Source: Sphaerisporangium corydalis (GTDB taxonomy: Bacteria; Actinomycetota; Actinomycetes; Streptosporangiales; Streptosporangiaceae). Taken from it: a stretch of DNA of 64,000 nt. Positions 8,474 through 16,121 of this stretch are shown piece by piece. The number at the start of each line of letters is the position of its first letter. Position 1 is the stretch's first letter. The position numbers and the translations under genes were made by a program. Location of the stretch: contig NZ_JANZYP010000053.1 of the NCBI RefSeq assembly GCF_025506355.1, forward strand, positions 1-64,000, read 5' to 3'. Below the pieces are notes generated by a model. The model ran no database searches. It was not told where the DNA came from and worked only from the letters and a program-made list of their open reading frames with translations.

Positions 8474-8499
8474 CATGACGACGGAGCTGACATGACGAC
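8466..8499 (+). repeat. 17-bp tandem duplication at the hhyS-hhyL junction
   Basis: GGAGCTGACATGACGAC occurs twice in tandem (8466-8482 and 8483-8499). The unit holds a ribosome-binding GGAG, the hhyS stop and an ATG. The first ATG (8475) opens a six-codon frame that stops at 8490-8492; the second (8492) starts hhyL. Confidence 0.9.
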
Positions 8500-10276
8500 C
8501 GCACGTGAGCAGAACCCCGACCTGGTCGAGATGGCCTGGGATCCGATCACCCGGATCGTCGGCAGCCTGGGCATCTACGCGAAGATCGACTTCGCCAAGA
8601 AGGAGGTCGCGGAGTGTTACAGCACCTCGTCGATCTTCCGGGGCTACAGCATCTTCATGAAGGGCAAGGACCCGCGCGACGCGCACTTCATCACCAGCCG
8701 GATCTGCGGGATCTGCGGCGACAACCACGCCACCTGCTCGGTCTACGCGCAGAACATGGCCTACGGGGTGCGGCCGCCGGCGCTCGCCGAGTGGATCATC
8801 AACCTGGGCGAGTCGGCCGAGTACATGTTCGACCACAACCTCTACCAGGAGAACCTGGTGGGGGTGGACTACTGCGAGAAGATGGTCCGCGAGACCAACC
8901 CGGGCGTGCTGCAGCTGGCCGAGCGCACCGAATGCCCGCACGCCGGTGAGCACGGCTACCGCACCATCGCCGACATCATGCGCTCCCTCAACCCGCTCGA
9001 GGGGGAGTTCTACCGCGAGGCCCTGATGATGAGCCGGGTCACGCGCGAGATGTTCTGCCTGATGGAGGGCAGGCACGTCCACCCCTCCACGCTGTACCCG
9101 GGCGGGGTCGGCACGGTGGCGTCGGTGCAGCTGTTCACCGACTACCTGACCCGGCTCATGCGGTACGTGGAGTTCATGAAGAAGGTCGTGCCGATGCACG
9201 ACGACCTGTTCGACTTCTTCTACGACGCGCTGCCCGGCTACGAGAACGTCGGGCGCCGGCGCGTGCTGCTGGGCTGCTGGGGCAGCCTCAACGACCCCGC
9301 GCACTGCGACTTCACCTACGAGAACATGAGCGACTGGGGTCGCAAGATGTACGTGACGCCGGGGATCGTGGTGGACGGGCGGCTGGTCACCGACGACCTG
9401 GTGGACATCAACCTCGGCATCCGCATCCTGCTGGGCAGCTCGTACTACGAGGACTGGCACGACCAGGAGCCCTTCGTCACGCACGACCCGCTGGGCAACC
9501 CGGTGGACATGCGGCACCCGTGGAACCAGCACACCATCCCGCGCCCGCAGAAGCGCGACTTCAACGACAAGTACAGCTGGGTGATGTCGCCGCGCTGGTT
9601 CGACGGCAAGGACCTGCTCGCGCTGGACACCGGCGGCGGGCCGATCGCCCGCCTCTGGTCCACGGCCCTGTCCGGCAAGGTGGACATCGGGTACGTCAGG
9701 GCCACCGGCCACAGCGTGCTCATCACGCTCCCGAAGAGCGCCACCAAGCCGGAGAAGACGTTCGAGTGGAAGATCCCCGAGCGCAACGGGGAGCTGCTGT
9801 CCAACGCGCTGGAGCGCAACAGGGCGCGCACCTACTTCCAGGCGTACGCCGCCGCCTGCGCGCTGTACTTCGCCGAGCGGGGCCTGGAGGAGGTGCGGGC
9901 GGGGCGCACCCAGACCTGGGAGCCGTTCGAGGTCCCCGAGGAGGCGGTCAGCGTCGGTTTCACCGAGGCGGTGCGCGGGGTGCTGTCCCACCACATGGTG
10001 ATCAAGAACGGCAAGATCGCCAACTACCACCCGTACCCGCCGACGCCGTGGAACGCCAGCGTCCGCGACACCCACGGCACGCCCGGCCCGTACGAGGACG
10101 CCGTGCAGAACACGCCGATCTTCGAGGAGAACCCGCCGGAGACGTTCAAGGGCATCGACATCATGCGCGCCGTGCGCAGTTTCGACCCCTGCCTGCCGTG
10201 TGGCGTGCACATGTACCTCGGCAACGGCAAGGAACTACGCAAGTTGCACAGTCCCCATGCCTTCAACACGGCGTGA
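8492..10276 (+). CDS. hhyL: Group 1h [NiFe]-hydrogenase large subunit
   Basis: Catalytic H2-splitting subunit, 594 residues. The N-terminal nickel ligands lie in RICGICG (C72 and C75) and the C-terminal ligands in DPCLPCGVH (C567 and C570). A 21-residue tail follows His573 and should be cut off by the maturation peptidase encoded at 13621-14118 after nickel insertion. The motifs fit the actinobacterial high-affinity class (Hhy, formerly group 5) that oxidises H2 at trace levels. The ATG at 8492 is preceded by GGAG, which belongs to a 17-bp duplicated segment. The 3' end overlaps the next gene by 20 bases. Confidence 0.95.
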   Translation: MTTAREQNPDLVEMAWDPITRIVGSLGIYAKIDFAKKEVAECYSTSSIFRGYSIFMKGKDPRDAHFITSRICGICGDNHATCSVYAQNMAYGVRPPALAEWIINLGESAEYMFDHNLYQENLVGVDYCEKMVRETNPGVLQLAERTECPHAGEHGYRTIADIMRSLNPLEGEFYREALMMSRVTREMFCLMEGRHVHPSTLYPGGVGTVASVQLFTDYLTRLMRYVEFMKKVVPMHDDLFDFFYDALPGYENVGRRRVLLGCWGSLNDPAHCDFTYENMSDWGRKMYVTPGIVVDGRLVTDDLVDINLGIRILLGSSYYEDWHDQEPFVTHDPLGNPVDMRHPWNQHTIPRPQKRDFNDKYSWVMSPRWFDGKDLLALDTGGGPIARLWSTALSGKVDIGYVRATGHSVLITLPKSATKPEKTFEWKIPERNGELLSNALERNRARTYFQAYAAACALYFAERGLEEVRAGRTQTWEPFEVPEEAVSVGFTEAVRGVLSHHMVIKNGKIANYHPYPPTPWNASVRDTHGTPGPYEDAVQNTPIFEENPPETFKGIDIMRAVRSFDPCLPCGVHMYLGNGKELRKLHSPHAFNTA

Positions 10277-10862
10277 GCCGCCGGGCGCCCCCGGGCGCCC
10301 GGTCCGAGGCGCCGCCGACATCCGCGCCGCAGGGGACCGCGTCGAGACGCTGATCGAGGAGCTGGGCGCGCTCGCCGACCCCGCCGCGCGGGCCAAGGCC
10401 GAGGAACTGGTCCGCGGCCTGGTCGACCTGTACGGCGCCGGGCTGGAGCGCATCATGCGGATCGTCGTCGAGAACGAGGCCGGTGAGGTGCTCAGGGACC
10501 TCACCGGCGACGAGGCCGTGTCCGGCCTGCTCGTCCTGCACGACCTGCACCCGCTCAGCACCGAGGAGCGGGTCAGCGCCGCGCTGGACGGCGTGCGGCC
10601 GTTCCTCGGGCTGCACGAGGGCGGGGTGGAGCTGCTCGGCGTGCACGACGGGGTGGTACGGCTGCGCCTCCAGGGGAGCTGCGACGGGTGCGCGTCCTCG
10701 CTGGCGACCGTGACGGGGTCCATCGAGCGCGCGGTGCGGCAGGCCGCCCCCGAGGTGACGCTGGTCCAGGTCGACGGTGTCGCGGAGGCGTCCTCGCCGC
10801 TGCTGCAGATCCGGACGCGCCCGCCGGGCCCGTGCCCGGTCCCCGAGGAGGCGGCCCCGTGA
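10257..10862 (+). CDS. NifU-like Fe-S protein, hydrogenase-associated
   Basis: 201-residue protein whose C-terminal half has a NifU C-terminal-type Fe-S scaffold motif, VRLRLQGSCDGCASSLATVTGSIERAV, around residues 138-163. Its position directly after hhyL is that of the predicted iron-sulfur protein HhyE of Mycobacterium smegmatis, so an electron-relay or cluster-delivery role is reasonable but inferred. The ATG at 10257 lies inside the end of hhyL, and the stop overlaps the next start as GTGA. The first 70 residues are helical and resemble no domain I can name. Confidence 0.75.
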   Translation: MPSTRREPPGAPGRPVRGAADIRAAGDRVETLIEELGALADPAARAKAEELVRGLVDLYGAGLERIMRIVVENEAGEVLRDLTGDEAVSGLLVLHDLHPLSTEERVSAALDGVRPFLGLHEGGVELLGVHDGVVRLRLQGSCDGCASSLATVTGSIERAVRQAAPEVTLVQVDGVAEASSPLLQIRTRPPGPCPVPEEAAP

Positions 10863-11575
10863 CGGCCCCCGCAGCGCCGGCCCGCGATCCGGCGACGGCC
10901 TCGACGCCCTCGACGGCCTCGGCGGCGGGACCCGGTACCGGGACGCCGGCCGCCGGTCCCGCAGCCGGGCTGCGGCGGTTCCGGGAGCCCCGCCACCCCG
11001 GCGTGCCCGGGTGCGAGATGTGCGCGGAGACCCTCGACGACCGGCACGGCCACGCGGTGAACATCGAGAGCCGCGCGCTGCTCTGCGTGTGCCGCGCCTG
11101 CGCCCTGCTGCTGTCCCGGGGCGGGACGGTCGCCCGCGGGCGCTACCGCGCGGTGCCCGAACGCTACCTGGCCGTCCCCTCCTTCCGGCTGACGCCCGCC
11201 GACTGGGAGGAGCTCCAGATCCCGGTGCGCACGGCGTTCTTCTTCCGCAACTCCGCGCTCGACCGGTACGTGGCCTTCTACCCCAGCCCCGGCGGCGCCA
11301 CCGAGTCGCTCCTCGACCTGTCGGCCTGGGACCGCGTCCTCACCGCGAACCCCGAGCTGGCGCGGGCGCTGCCGGACGTCGAGGCCTGTCTCGTCGACCG
11401 AGGGTCCGAGGGCTTCACCTGTCATCTCGTCCCGATCGACGCCTGCTACGAGCTGGTCGGCGTCGTGCGGCTGCACTGGAAGGGGTTCCACGGCGGGCAG
11501 GAGGCGTGGGACGCCATCGACGGCTTCTTCGAGCGGCTCCGCCGCCGCGCCGAGCGGGGGGACGGCCGTGGGTGA
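10859..11575 (+). CDS. DUF5947 family protein with paired CxxC motifs
   Basis: 238-residue protein of a family tied to group 1h hydrogenase clusters. An Ala/Pro/Thr-rich N-terminus (about 1-35) precedes GCEMC (near residue 53) and CVCRAC (near 78), two CxxC pairs that could form a rubredoxin-like or zinc-ribbon site. The rest is a mixed alpha/beta domain ending in YELVGVVRLHWKGFHGG. An electron-transfer or assembly role is inferred from the cysteines and the operon. The GTG start overlaps the previous stop and the 3' end overlaps the next gene by eight bases. Confidence 0.7.
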   Translation: MTAPAAPARDPATASTPSTASAAGPGTGTPAAGPAAGLRRFREPRHPGVPGCEMCAETLDDRHGHAVNIESRALLCVCRACALLLSRGGTVARGRYRAVPERYLAVPSFRLTPADWEELQIPVRTAFFFRNSALDRYVAFYPSPGGATESLLDLSAWDRVLTANPELARALPDVEACLVDRGSEGFTCHLVPIDACYELVGVVRLHWKGFHGGQEAWDAIDGFFERLRRRAERGDGRG

Positions 11576-12200
11576 CATCCGGTTCGAGTGCCGTGACGTG
11601 CGCGTGGACCCGTACGCGGCGTCCCCCACCCTGCTGTTCCGGCTGTCCATCACCGAGCCGGACGGGGACGCGGTGCACGCCATCGCGCTCCGGTGCCAGA
11701 TCCGCATCGAGCCGCAGGCCCGCACGTACGCCCCCGGCGAGGCGGAGCTGCTCGCGGACCTGTTCGGGACCCCCGCCCGGTGGGGCGACACGGTCAAACC
11801 CCTGCAGTTCGCCAACGTCTCCCTCCTGGTCCCGAGGTTCACCGGTGCCACCGACATCGACCTTCCGGTGCCGTGCAGTTACGACCTGGACGTCGCCGCC
11901 GGCAAGTACTTCGCCTCGCTGGACGAGGGCGAGGTCCCGATGCTCCTGCTGTTCAGCGGCACCGTCTTCGCCAAGGACGGCGAGGGCTTCACCGTGCGGC
12001 AGGTGCCCTGGCACTGCGAGGCGCGCCACGCGATGCCGGTGTCGGTGTGGCGGGAGATGATCGACCGCTACTTCCCGGGGAGCGGCTGGCTGCGGCTGCA
12101 CCGCGACACCCTGAGGGCGCTGCAGCGCTTCAAGTCCGAACGCTCGCTGGCGACGTGGGACGAGGTCGTGGAAGTGCTGCTCAAGGAGGCACGGGGATGA
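11568..12200 (+). CDS. DUF6084 family protein, hydrogenase cluster
   Basis: 210-residue protein of unknown function conserved, to my knowledge, in actinobacterial hydrogenase clusters. It looks like a beta-rich domain (about 1-140, with alternating hydrophobic strands) followed by a helical C-terminus (DRYFPGSGWLRLHRDTLRALQRF). No catalytic motif, signal peptide or membrane segment is seen. The start is GTG at 11568, and the stop overlaps the following ATG. A structural or accessory part of the Hhy complex is possible. Confidence 0.65.
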   Translation: MGDIRFECRDVRVDPYAASPTLLFRLSITEPDGDAVHAIALRCQIRIEPQARTYAPGEAELLADLFGTPARWGDTVKPLQFANVSLLVPRFTGATDIDLPVPCSYDLDVAAGKYFASLDEGEVPMLLLFSGTVFAKDGEGFTVRQVPWHCEARHAMPVSVWREMIDRYFPGSGWLRLHRDTLRALQRFKSERSLATWDEVVEVLLKEARG

Positions 12201-13624
12201 GCATGCCGATGGACACCGCACGCAAGGTGGCGGACGCGGTGCTGTACGAGGGCTACCTGCTGTACCCCTACCGCGCCTCGGCGCCCAAGAACCGCGTGCG
12301 CTGGCAGTTCGGCGTGCTGGTGCCGCCCGAGTTCACCGCCACCGCCGAGCCCTCGGCCAGCGTGACCGAGTGCCTGCTCGAACGGTCGGCCAACGCCCTG
12401 GTCCGCCTGCGCCTGCGGTTCCTGCACGTCAAGGAGCGCCGGGTCGAGCGCGCCGTGCGGGCCGGCGGCTTCCGGCCGGTCCACCGGCTGGAGTGCGGCG
12501 ACATCGTCCACCTGACCTTCGACGAGGCCACCGAGCGCGAGGTGGACACCGTCCTGCCCATGCCGCACCTGCTCGGCACCGAGCGGACGGTCGTGGTGCG
12601 CGTCCCCGGCGACCGGGCCGAGGAGCCGATCCGCACGGCGTCCGGCGACACGCGGGGGCGCGTGGTGACCGAGCACCAGCCGCTGCGGGCGGTGCTGCGG
12701 GTGATGGCCGAGCGACTGCCGGGGCCGTACGGCCTGCTGAAGCTCAGGATCAGGCTGGAGAACGTCACCGGCCCTGTGCGGCCCGACGTGCCGCGCGAGC
12801 AGGCGCTGCGGCACTCGCTCGTCGCCGCGCACCTGCTCATCGGGGTGACCTCCGGCGCGTTCCTCTCCCTGACCGACCCTCCCGAGTGGGCGCGCGCCGC
12901 CACCGACTGCTGCCGCAACCAGAACACCTGGCCCGTGCTCGTCGGCGCGCCGGGGCACCGCGACGTGGTGCTCTCCTCGCCGATCATCCTGTACGACCAC
13001 CCCGACATCGCCCCGGAGAGCCCGGGCGACCTGTTCGACTCCACCGAGATCGACGAGATGCTCCACCTGCGGACGATCACCCTCACCGAGGGGGAGAAGG
13101 CGGAGGCGCGGGCGACCGACCCCCGGGCCGCGGAGATCATCCGAAGGGCCGGCGACCTGCCCCCCGAACTGGTCGAGCGGCTGCACGGCGCCATCCGCCA
13201 CCTCGGCGAGCCCGCGACGCCGCCTGCGCCCACGCCGTGGTGGGATCCCTCGGCCGACGTCGCGACCTCGCCGGACACCGACAGCGTGACCGTGGCCGGG
13301 GTCGAGATCGCCAAGGGCTGCCGGGTCCGGCTGGTCCCCGGCAGCAGGCGCGCCGACGCGCACGACATGTTCCTCGCGGGCAGGAGCGCGCAGGTGGAGG
13401 CGGTGCTGCGGGACGTCGACGGGGGCACCTACCTGGCCGTCACCCTGGACGACGACCTCGGCGCCGACCTGCACCGCTCCCACGGCCGCTTCCTGTACTT
13501 CGCCCCCGACGAGGTGCGTCCGATCGACGCCGAGGGGCTACCGATCGAAATCGAGGACGAGGGGCGGGCGGCGGGCGGCGCCGAAGGGGCGCGGACGGCC
13601 GGCGGAGAGGAGGCGGAGGCGTGA
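12197..13624 (+). CDS. Conserved hydrogenase-cluster protein, unknown function (475 aa)
   Basis: Large soluble protein with no recognised catalytic motif. Residues 1-330 form an alpha/beta region with tracts such as GPYGLLKLRIRLENVTG and HSLVAAHLLIGVTSGAFLSLTDPPEW. A DCCRNQNTWPVLVG segment brings a Cys pair. The C-terminal part (about 370-450) looks like a small beta domain (GCRVRLVPGSRRADAHDMF) followed by an acidic, Ala/Gly-rich tail. It is joined by four-base overlaps to the genes on both sides, so it should be made with the hydrogenase. A scaffold or electron-relay partner is possible, but this is context only. Confidence 0.65.
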   Translation: MSMPMDTARKVADAVLYEGYLLYPYRASAPKNRVRWQFGVLVPPEFTATAEPSASVTECLLERSANALVRLRLRFLHVKERRVERAVRAGGFRPVHRLECGDIVHLTFDEATEREVDTVLPMPHLLGTERTVVVRVPGDRAEEPIRTASGDTRGRVVTEHQPLRAVLRVMAERLPGPYGLLKLRIRLENVTGPVRPDVPREQALRHSLVAAHLLIGVTSGAFLSLTDPPEWARAATDCCRNQNTWPVLVGAPGHRDVVLSSPIILYDHPDIAPESPGDLFDSTEIDEMLHLRTITLTEGEKAEARATDPRAAEIIRRAGDLPPELVERLHGAIRHLGEPATPPAPTPWWDPSADVATSPDTDSVTVAGVEIAKGCRVRLVPGSRRADAHDMFLAGRSAQVEAVLRDVDGGTYLAVTLDDDLGADLHRSHGRFLYFAPDEVRPIDAEGLPIEIEDEGRAAGGAEGARTAGGEEAEA

Positions 13625-14118
13625 GGATCCTGGTGGCGGGGGTGGGCAACATCTTCCTCGGCGACGACGGCTTCGGCGTCGCCGTGGCCAGGCTGCTGGC
13701 CGGCCGGAAGCTCCCCGAGGGCGTCGTGGCGACCGACTTCGGCATCCGCGGCGTCCACCTGGCCTACGAGCTCACCGGCGGCGGCCACGACTGCGCGATC
13801 CTGGTCGACACCGTGTCGCGCGGCGGCCCGCCCGGCACGCTGTACGTCCTGCGGCCCTCCCCGGGCGAGACCCCCGGCACCTTCGTGGACGCCCACGACA
13901 TGACCCCGGACGCGGTGCTGGCGCTGGCCGACACCCTGGGCGGGACCGGCCAGGTCCTGCTCGTGGGATGCGAGCCCGCGGACGTCTCGCCCGGCATGGA
14001 GCTGAGCCCGCCGGTCGCCGAGGCCGTCGGCCGGGCCGCGGACCTGGTCCTGGAACTGATCCCGGAACAGATCGCGATGGCGTCCGCCGTCGCGGGACAC
14101 GAGGAGGAACAAGCATGA
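13621..14118 (+). CDS. Hydrogenase maturation peptidase (HyaD/HybD/HupD family)
   Basis: 165-residue endopeptidase expected to remove the C-terminal tail of HhyL after nickel insertion. The N-terminal VAGVGNIFLGDDGFGVAVA carries the family's first acidic metal ligand, here Asp. DAHDM near residues 89-93 supplies the conserved His. Length and fold fit the family. The start is GTG overlapping the previous stop, and the end overlaps the 34-residue membrane protein gene. Its presence matches the 21-residue extension after the HhyL DPCxxC motif. Confidence 0.9.
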   Translation: MRILVAGVGNIFLGDDGFGVAVARLLAGRKLPEGVVATDFGIRGVHLAYELTGGGHDCAILVDTVSRGGPPGTLYVLRPSPGETPGTFVDAHDMTPDAVLALADTLGGTGQVLLVGCEPADVSPGMELSPPVAEAVGRAADLVLELIPEQIAMASAVAGHEEEQA

Positions 14119-14219
14119 CCAAACGGGTGGTGGCGCTCGCGGTCCTGGTGGCGGCGGGCGTCCTTGTCTACCAGTCCATCCCCGACCTCAGGCGCTACAT
14201 GCAGATCAGGCAGATGTGA
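14115..14219 (+). CDS. 34-residue single-span membrane protein (DUF6893-like)
   Basis: Tiny protein with a basic start (MTKRVV), one hydrophobic span (about 5-20) and a charged tail ending LRRYMQIRQM. It overlaps the maturation peptidase stop by four bases (ATGA) and has GAGGAGG upstream, so it is clearly translated. I recall small DUF6893-type proteins of this shape in similar clusters. A membrane anchor or quinone-side tether for the otherwise soluble hydrogenase is an attractive guess, given the lack of a signal peptide in HhyS. Confidence 0.7.
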   Translation: MTKRVVALAVLVAAGVLVYQSIPDLRRYMQIRQM

Positions 14220-14294
14220 CCGGGGCCCCGCGCCGCGCGTGCCGACCAGTGAAGAGCCGCACAACGACGACCAGAGAGATGAGGTGGGGTGGTC

Positions 14295-14687
14295 GTGCAT
14301 GAGTACGGGATCGCGGAGTCGATCCTCGCCGCCGTCGAGGACCGGGCGGACGGCAGGCGGATACGCCGGGCCCGGGTGCAGGTGGGGGCGCTGCTGCGCG
14401 TCGCAGAGCCCTCGATCAACGACGCGTGGGCCATGGTCGCCGAGGGAACGGTGGCCGAGGGCTCGCGCCTGGACCTGGTGACGCTCCCCGTCCGGCTCAC
14501 GTGCCGGGAGTGCGGGAACGCGGCCACGTCGGTGGACCCCTACGCGGTCTGCCCGGCCTGCGGGTCCACCGACGTCGACACCGAGGGCGGCGACGACCTC
14601 GTCCTCGAATCCATCCAGCTCGCGGAGGCGACCCATGTGCCTGGGGATTCCCGGGGAGATAGTGGAGATCCTGTCGGATCGCCCTGA
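14295..14687 (+). CDS. hypA: Hydrogenase nickel incorporation protein HypA
   Basis: Nickel metallochaperone, 130 residues. The start is set at GTG 14295 because HypA needs the N-terminal Met-His-Glu (here MHEYGIAES), whose His2 binds nickel; an in-frame GTG at 14289 would bury it. The zinc site is CRECG and CPACG (two CxxC pairs, about residues 73-94). The C-terminus runs about 18 residues past the usual end and overlaps hypC by 53 bases in another frame, which is unusually long. HypB, its usual GTPase partner, is not encoded in this window. Confidence 0.9.
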   Translation: MHEYGIAESILAAVEDRADGRRIRRARVQVGALLRVAEPSINDAWAMVAEGTVAEGSRLDLVTLPVRLTCRECGNAATSVDPYAVCPACGSTDVDTEGGDDLVLESIQLAEATHVPGDSRGDSGDPVGSP

Positions 14688-14913
14688 TCTCGCGAAAGTC
14701 GACGTCAGCGGCGTGCGCCGCGCCATCAACATCGGCCTGCTGGAGGGCGAGGACCTCGCGCCCGGCGACTGGATCCTGATCCACGTCGGCTTCGCCCTGT
14801 CGAAGATCGACGAGGCCGAGGCCAAGTCGGCGCTCGACTTCCTCGAAAGCATCGGCCAGGCCTACGAGGACGAGATCGCCGCCCTCCGCGAGTCAATGAT
14901 CGAACAGGGGTGA
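14635..14913 (+). CDS. hypC: Hydrogenase maturation chaperone HypC
   Basis: Canonical 92-residue chaperone beginning MCLGIPGEIVEI, with the essential Cys2 that helps HypD assemble and deliver the Fe(CN)2CO unit. It starts inside the 3' end of hypA and stops seven bases before hypD. It differs clearly from the variant HypC-like protein at 6376-6606, so this cluster encodes two HypC-family proteins. Confidence 0.95.
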   Translation: MCLGIPGEIVEILSDRPDLAKVDVSGVRRAINIGLLEGEDLAPGDWILIHVGFALSKIDEAEAKSALDFLESIGQAYEDEIAALRESMIEQG

Positions 14914-14919
14914 GCACCG

Positions 14920-16047
14920 ATGCGGTTCGTCGACGAGTACCGTGACGCCGACAAGGCACGGGCGCTGGCCGCCCGCATCGCCGCGCTGTGCGAGCCCGGG
15001 CGTACGTACAAGTTCATGGAGGTCTGCGGGGGACACACCCACACCATCTACAAGCACGGGCTGGAGGACCACCTGCCCCCGGCGGTGACGCTCGTGCACG
15101 GGCCGGGCTGCCCCGTCTGCGTCATCCCGATGGGGCGGGTGGACGACGCCATCAGCATCGCCGAGCGGCCCGGCGTGATCATGACGTCGTTCGGCGACAT
15201 GATGCGCGTCCCCGGCGGGCGGGGGACGTTCCTGGACGCCATGGCCCGGGGCGCCGACATCCGCATGGTCTACTCGCCGCTGGACGCCCTGAAGATCGCC
15301 CGGGAGAACCCGGACAAGAAGGTCGTTTTCCTGGCCATCGGCTTCGAGACCACGGCCCCGTCCACGGCCATGACCGTCCTGCGCGCGAAGTCCGAGGGCA
15401 TCGCCAACTTCTCGGTCTTCTGCAACCACGTGACGATCATCCCGGCCATCAAGGCGATCCTGGACTCGCCCGACCTGCGGCTCGACGGTTTCATCGGGCC
15501 GGGGCACGTGTCCACGGTCATCGGCTGCCGCCCCTACGCGTTCATCGCCCGCGACTACGGCAAGCCGCTGGTGGTCGCCGGGTTCGAGCCGCTCGACGTG
15601 CTGCAGTCGGTGTACCAGAACCTCGTCCAGCTCGCCGAGGGGCGGGTCGCGGTGGAGAACCAGTACGCCCGGGTGGTCCCGTGGGACGGCAACCCCAAGG
15701 CGCTCGCGGTGATCAACGAGGTGATGGAGCCGCGCCCGCACTTCGAGTGGCGCGGGCTCGGGTTCATCTCCGACTCGGCGCTGCGCGTCCGCGAGGCGTA
15801 CGCCGCCTTCGACGCGGAACGGATCTTCCAGATCCCCGGCGGGCGGGTGGCCGACCCGCAGGCGTGCCAGTGCGGCGAGGTGCTCAAAGGGGTGCTCAAG
15901 CCATGGGAGTGCAAGGTCTTCGGCACCGCCTGCACGCCGGAGACGCCGATCGGCACCTGCATGGTGTCCTCGGAGGGCGCCTGCGCGGCGTACTACAACT
16001 TCGGCCGTTTCTCCCGGGACCGGGTCAAGGAGGCGACGCGGACGTGA
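14920..16047 (+). CDS. hypD: Hydrogenase maturation factor HypD
   Basis: 375-residue [4Fe-4S] scaffold on which the Fe(CN)2CO group is assembled with HypC and HypE. Key motifs are FMEVCGGHTHTIYKHG (near residue 32), GPGCPVCVIP (about 64-73) and GFETTAPSTA. C-terminal cluster ligands lie in CQCGEVLKG and GTCMVSSEGACAAYYN. The start is ATG with GGGGTGAG upstream. Its last codons are part of an imperfect tandem duplication that continues into the start of hypE. Confidence 0.95.
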   Translation: MRFVDEYRDADKARALAARIAALCEPGRTYKFMEVCGGHTHTIYKHGLEDHLPPAVTLVHGPGCPVCVIPMGRVDDAISIAERPGVIMTSFGDMMRVPGGRGTFLDAMARGADIRMVYSPLDALKIARENPDKKVVFLAIGFETTAPSTAMTVLRAKSEGIANFSVFCNHVTIIPAIKAILDSPDLRLDGFIGPGHVSTVIGCRPYAFIARDYGKPLVVAGFEPLDVLQSVYQNLVQLAEGRVAVENQYARVVPWDGNPKALAVINEVMEPRPHFEWRGLGFISDSALRVREAYAAFDAERIFQIPGGRVADPQACQCGEVLKGVLKPWECKVFGTACTPETPIGTCMVSSEGACAAYYNFGRFSRDRVKEATRT

Positions 16048-16121
16048 CCATCGAGGACGACGGCTCCGGCCGGTTCCCGGGCGACCGGGTCAAGGGGGCG
16101 GCGTGACCACCGAGGAACAGG
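16012..16121 (+). repeat. Imperfect tandem duplication across the hypD-hypE junction
   Basis: The segment TCCCGGGACCGGGTCAAGG followed by GTGACCATCGAGGA (16012-16060) recurs as TCCCGGGCGACCGGGTCAAGG followed by GTGACCACCGAGGA (16075-16121). The upstream GTG (16044) overlaps the hypD stop and opens a 20-codon frame ending inside the true hypE start. This looks like a relic of duplication of the hypD end and hypE start. Confidence 0.8.

Noticed and set aside
7415-10210. 931-codon minus-strand frame opposite hhyS and hhyL
   Set aside because: It is antisense to two clear hydrogenase subunits, and its sequence is low-complexity His, Arg and Val.
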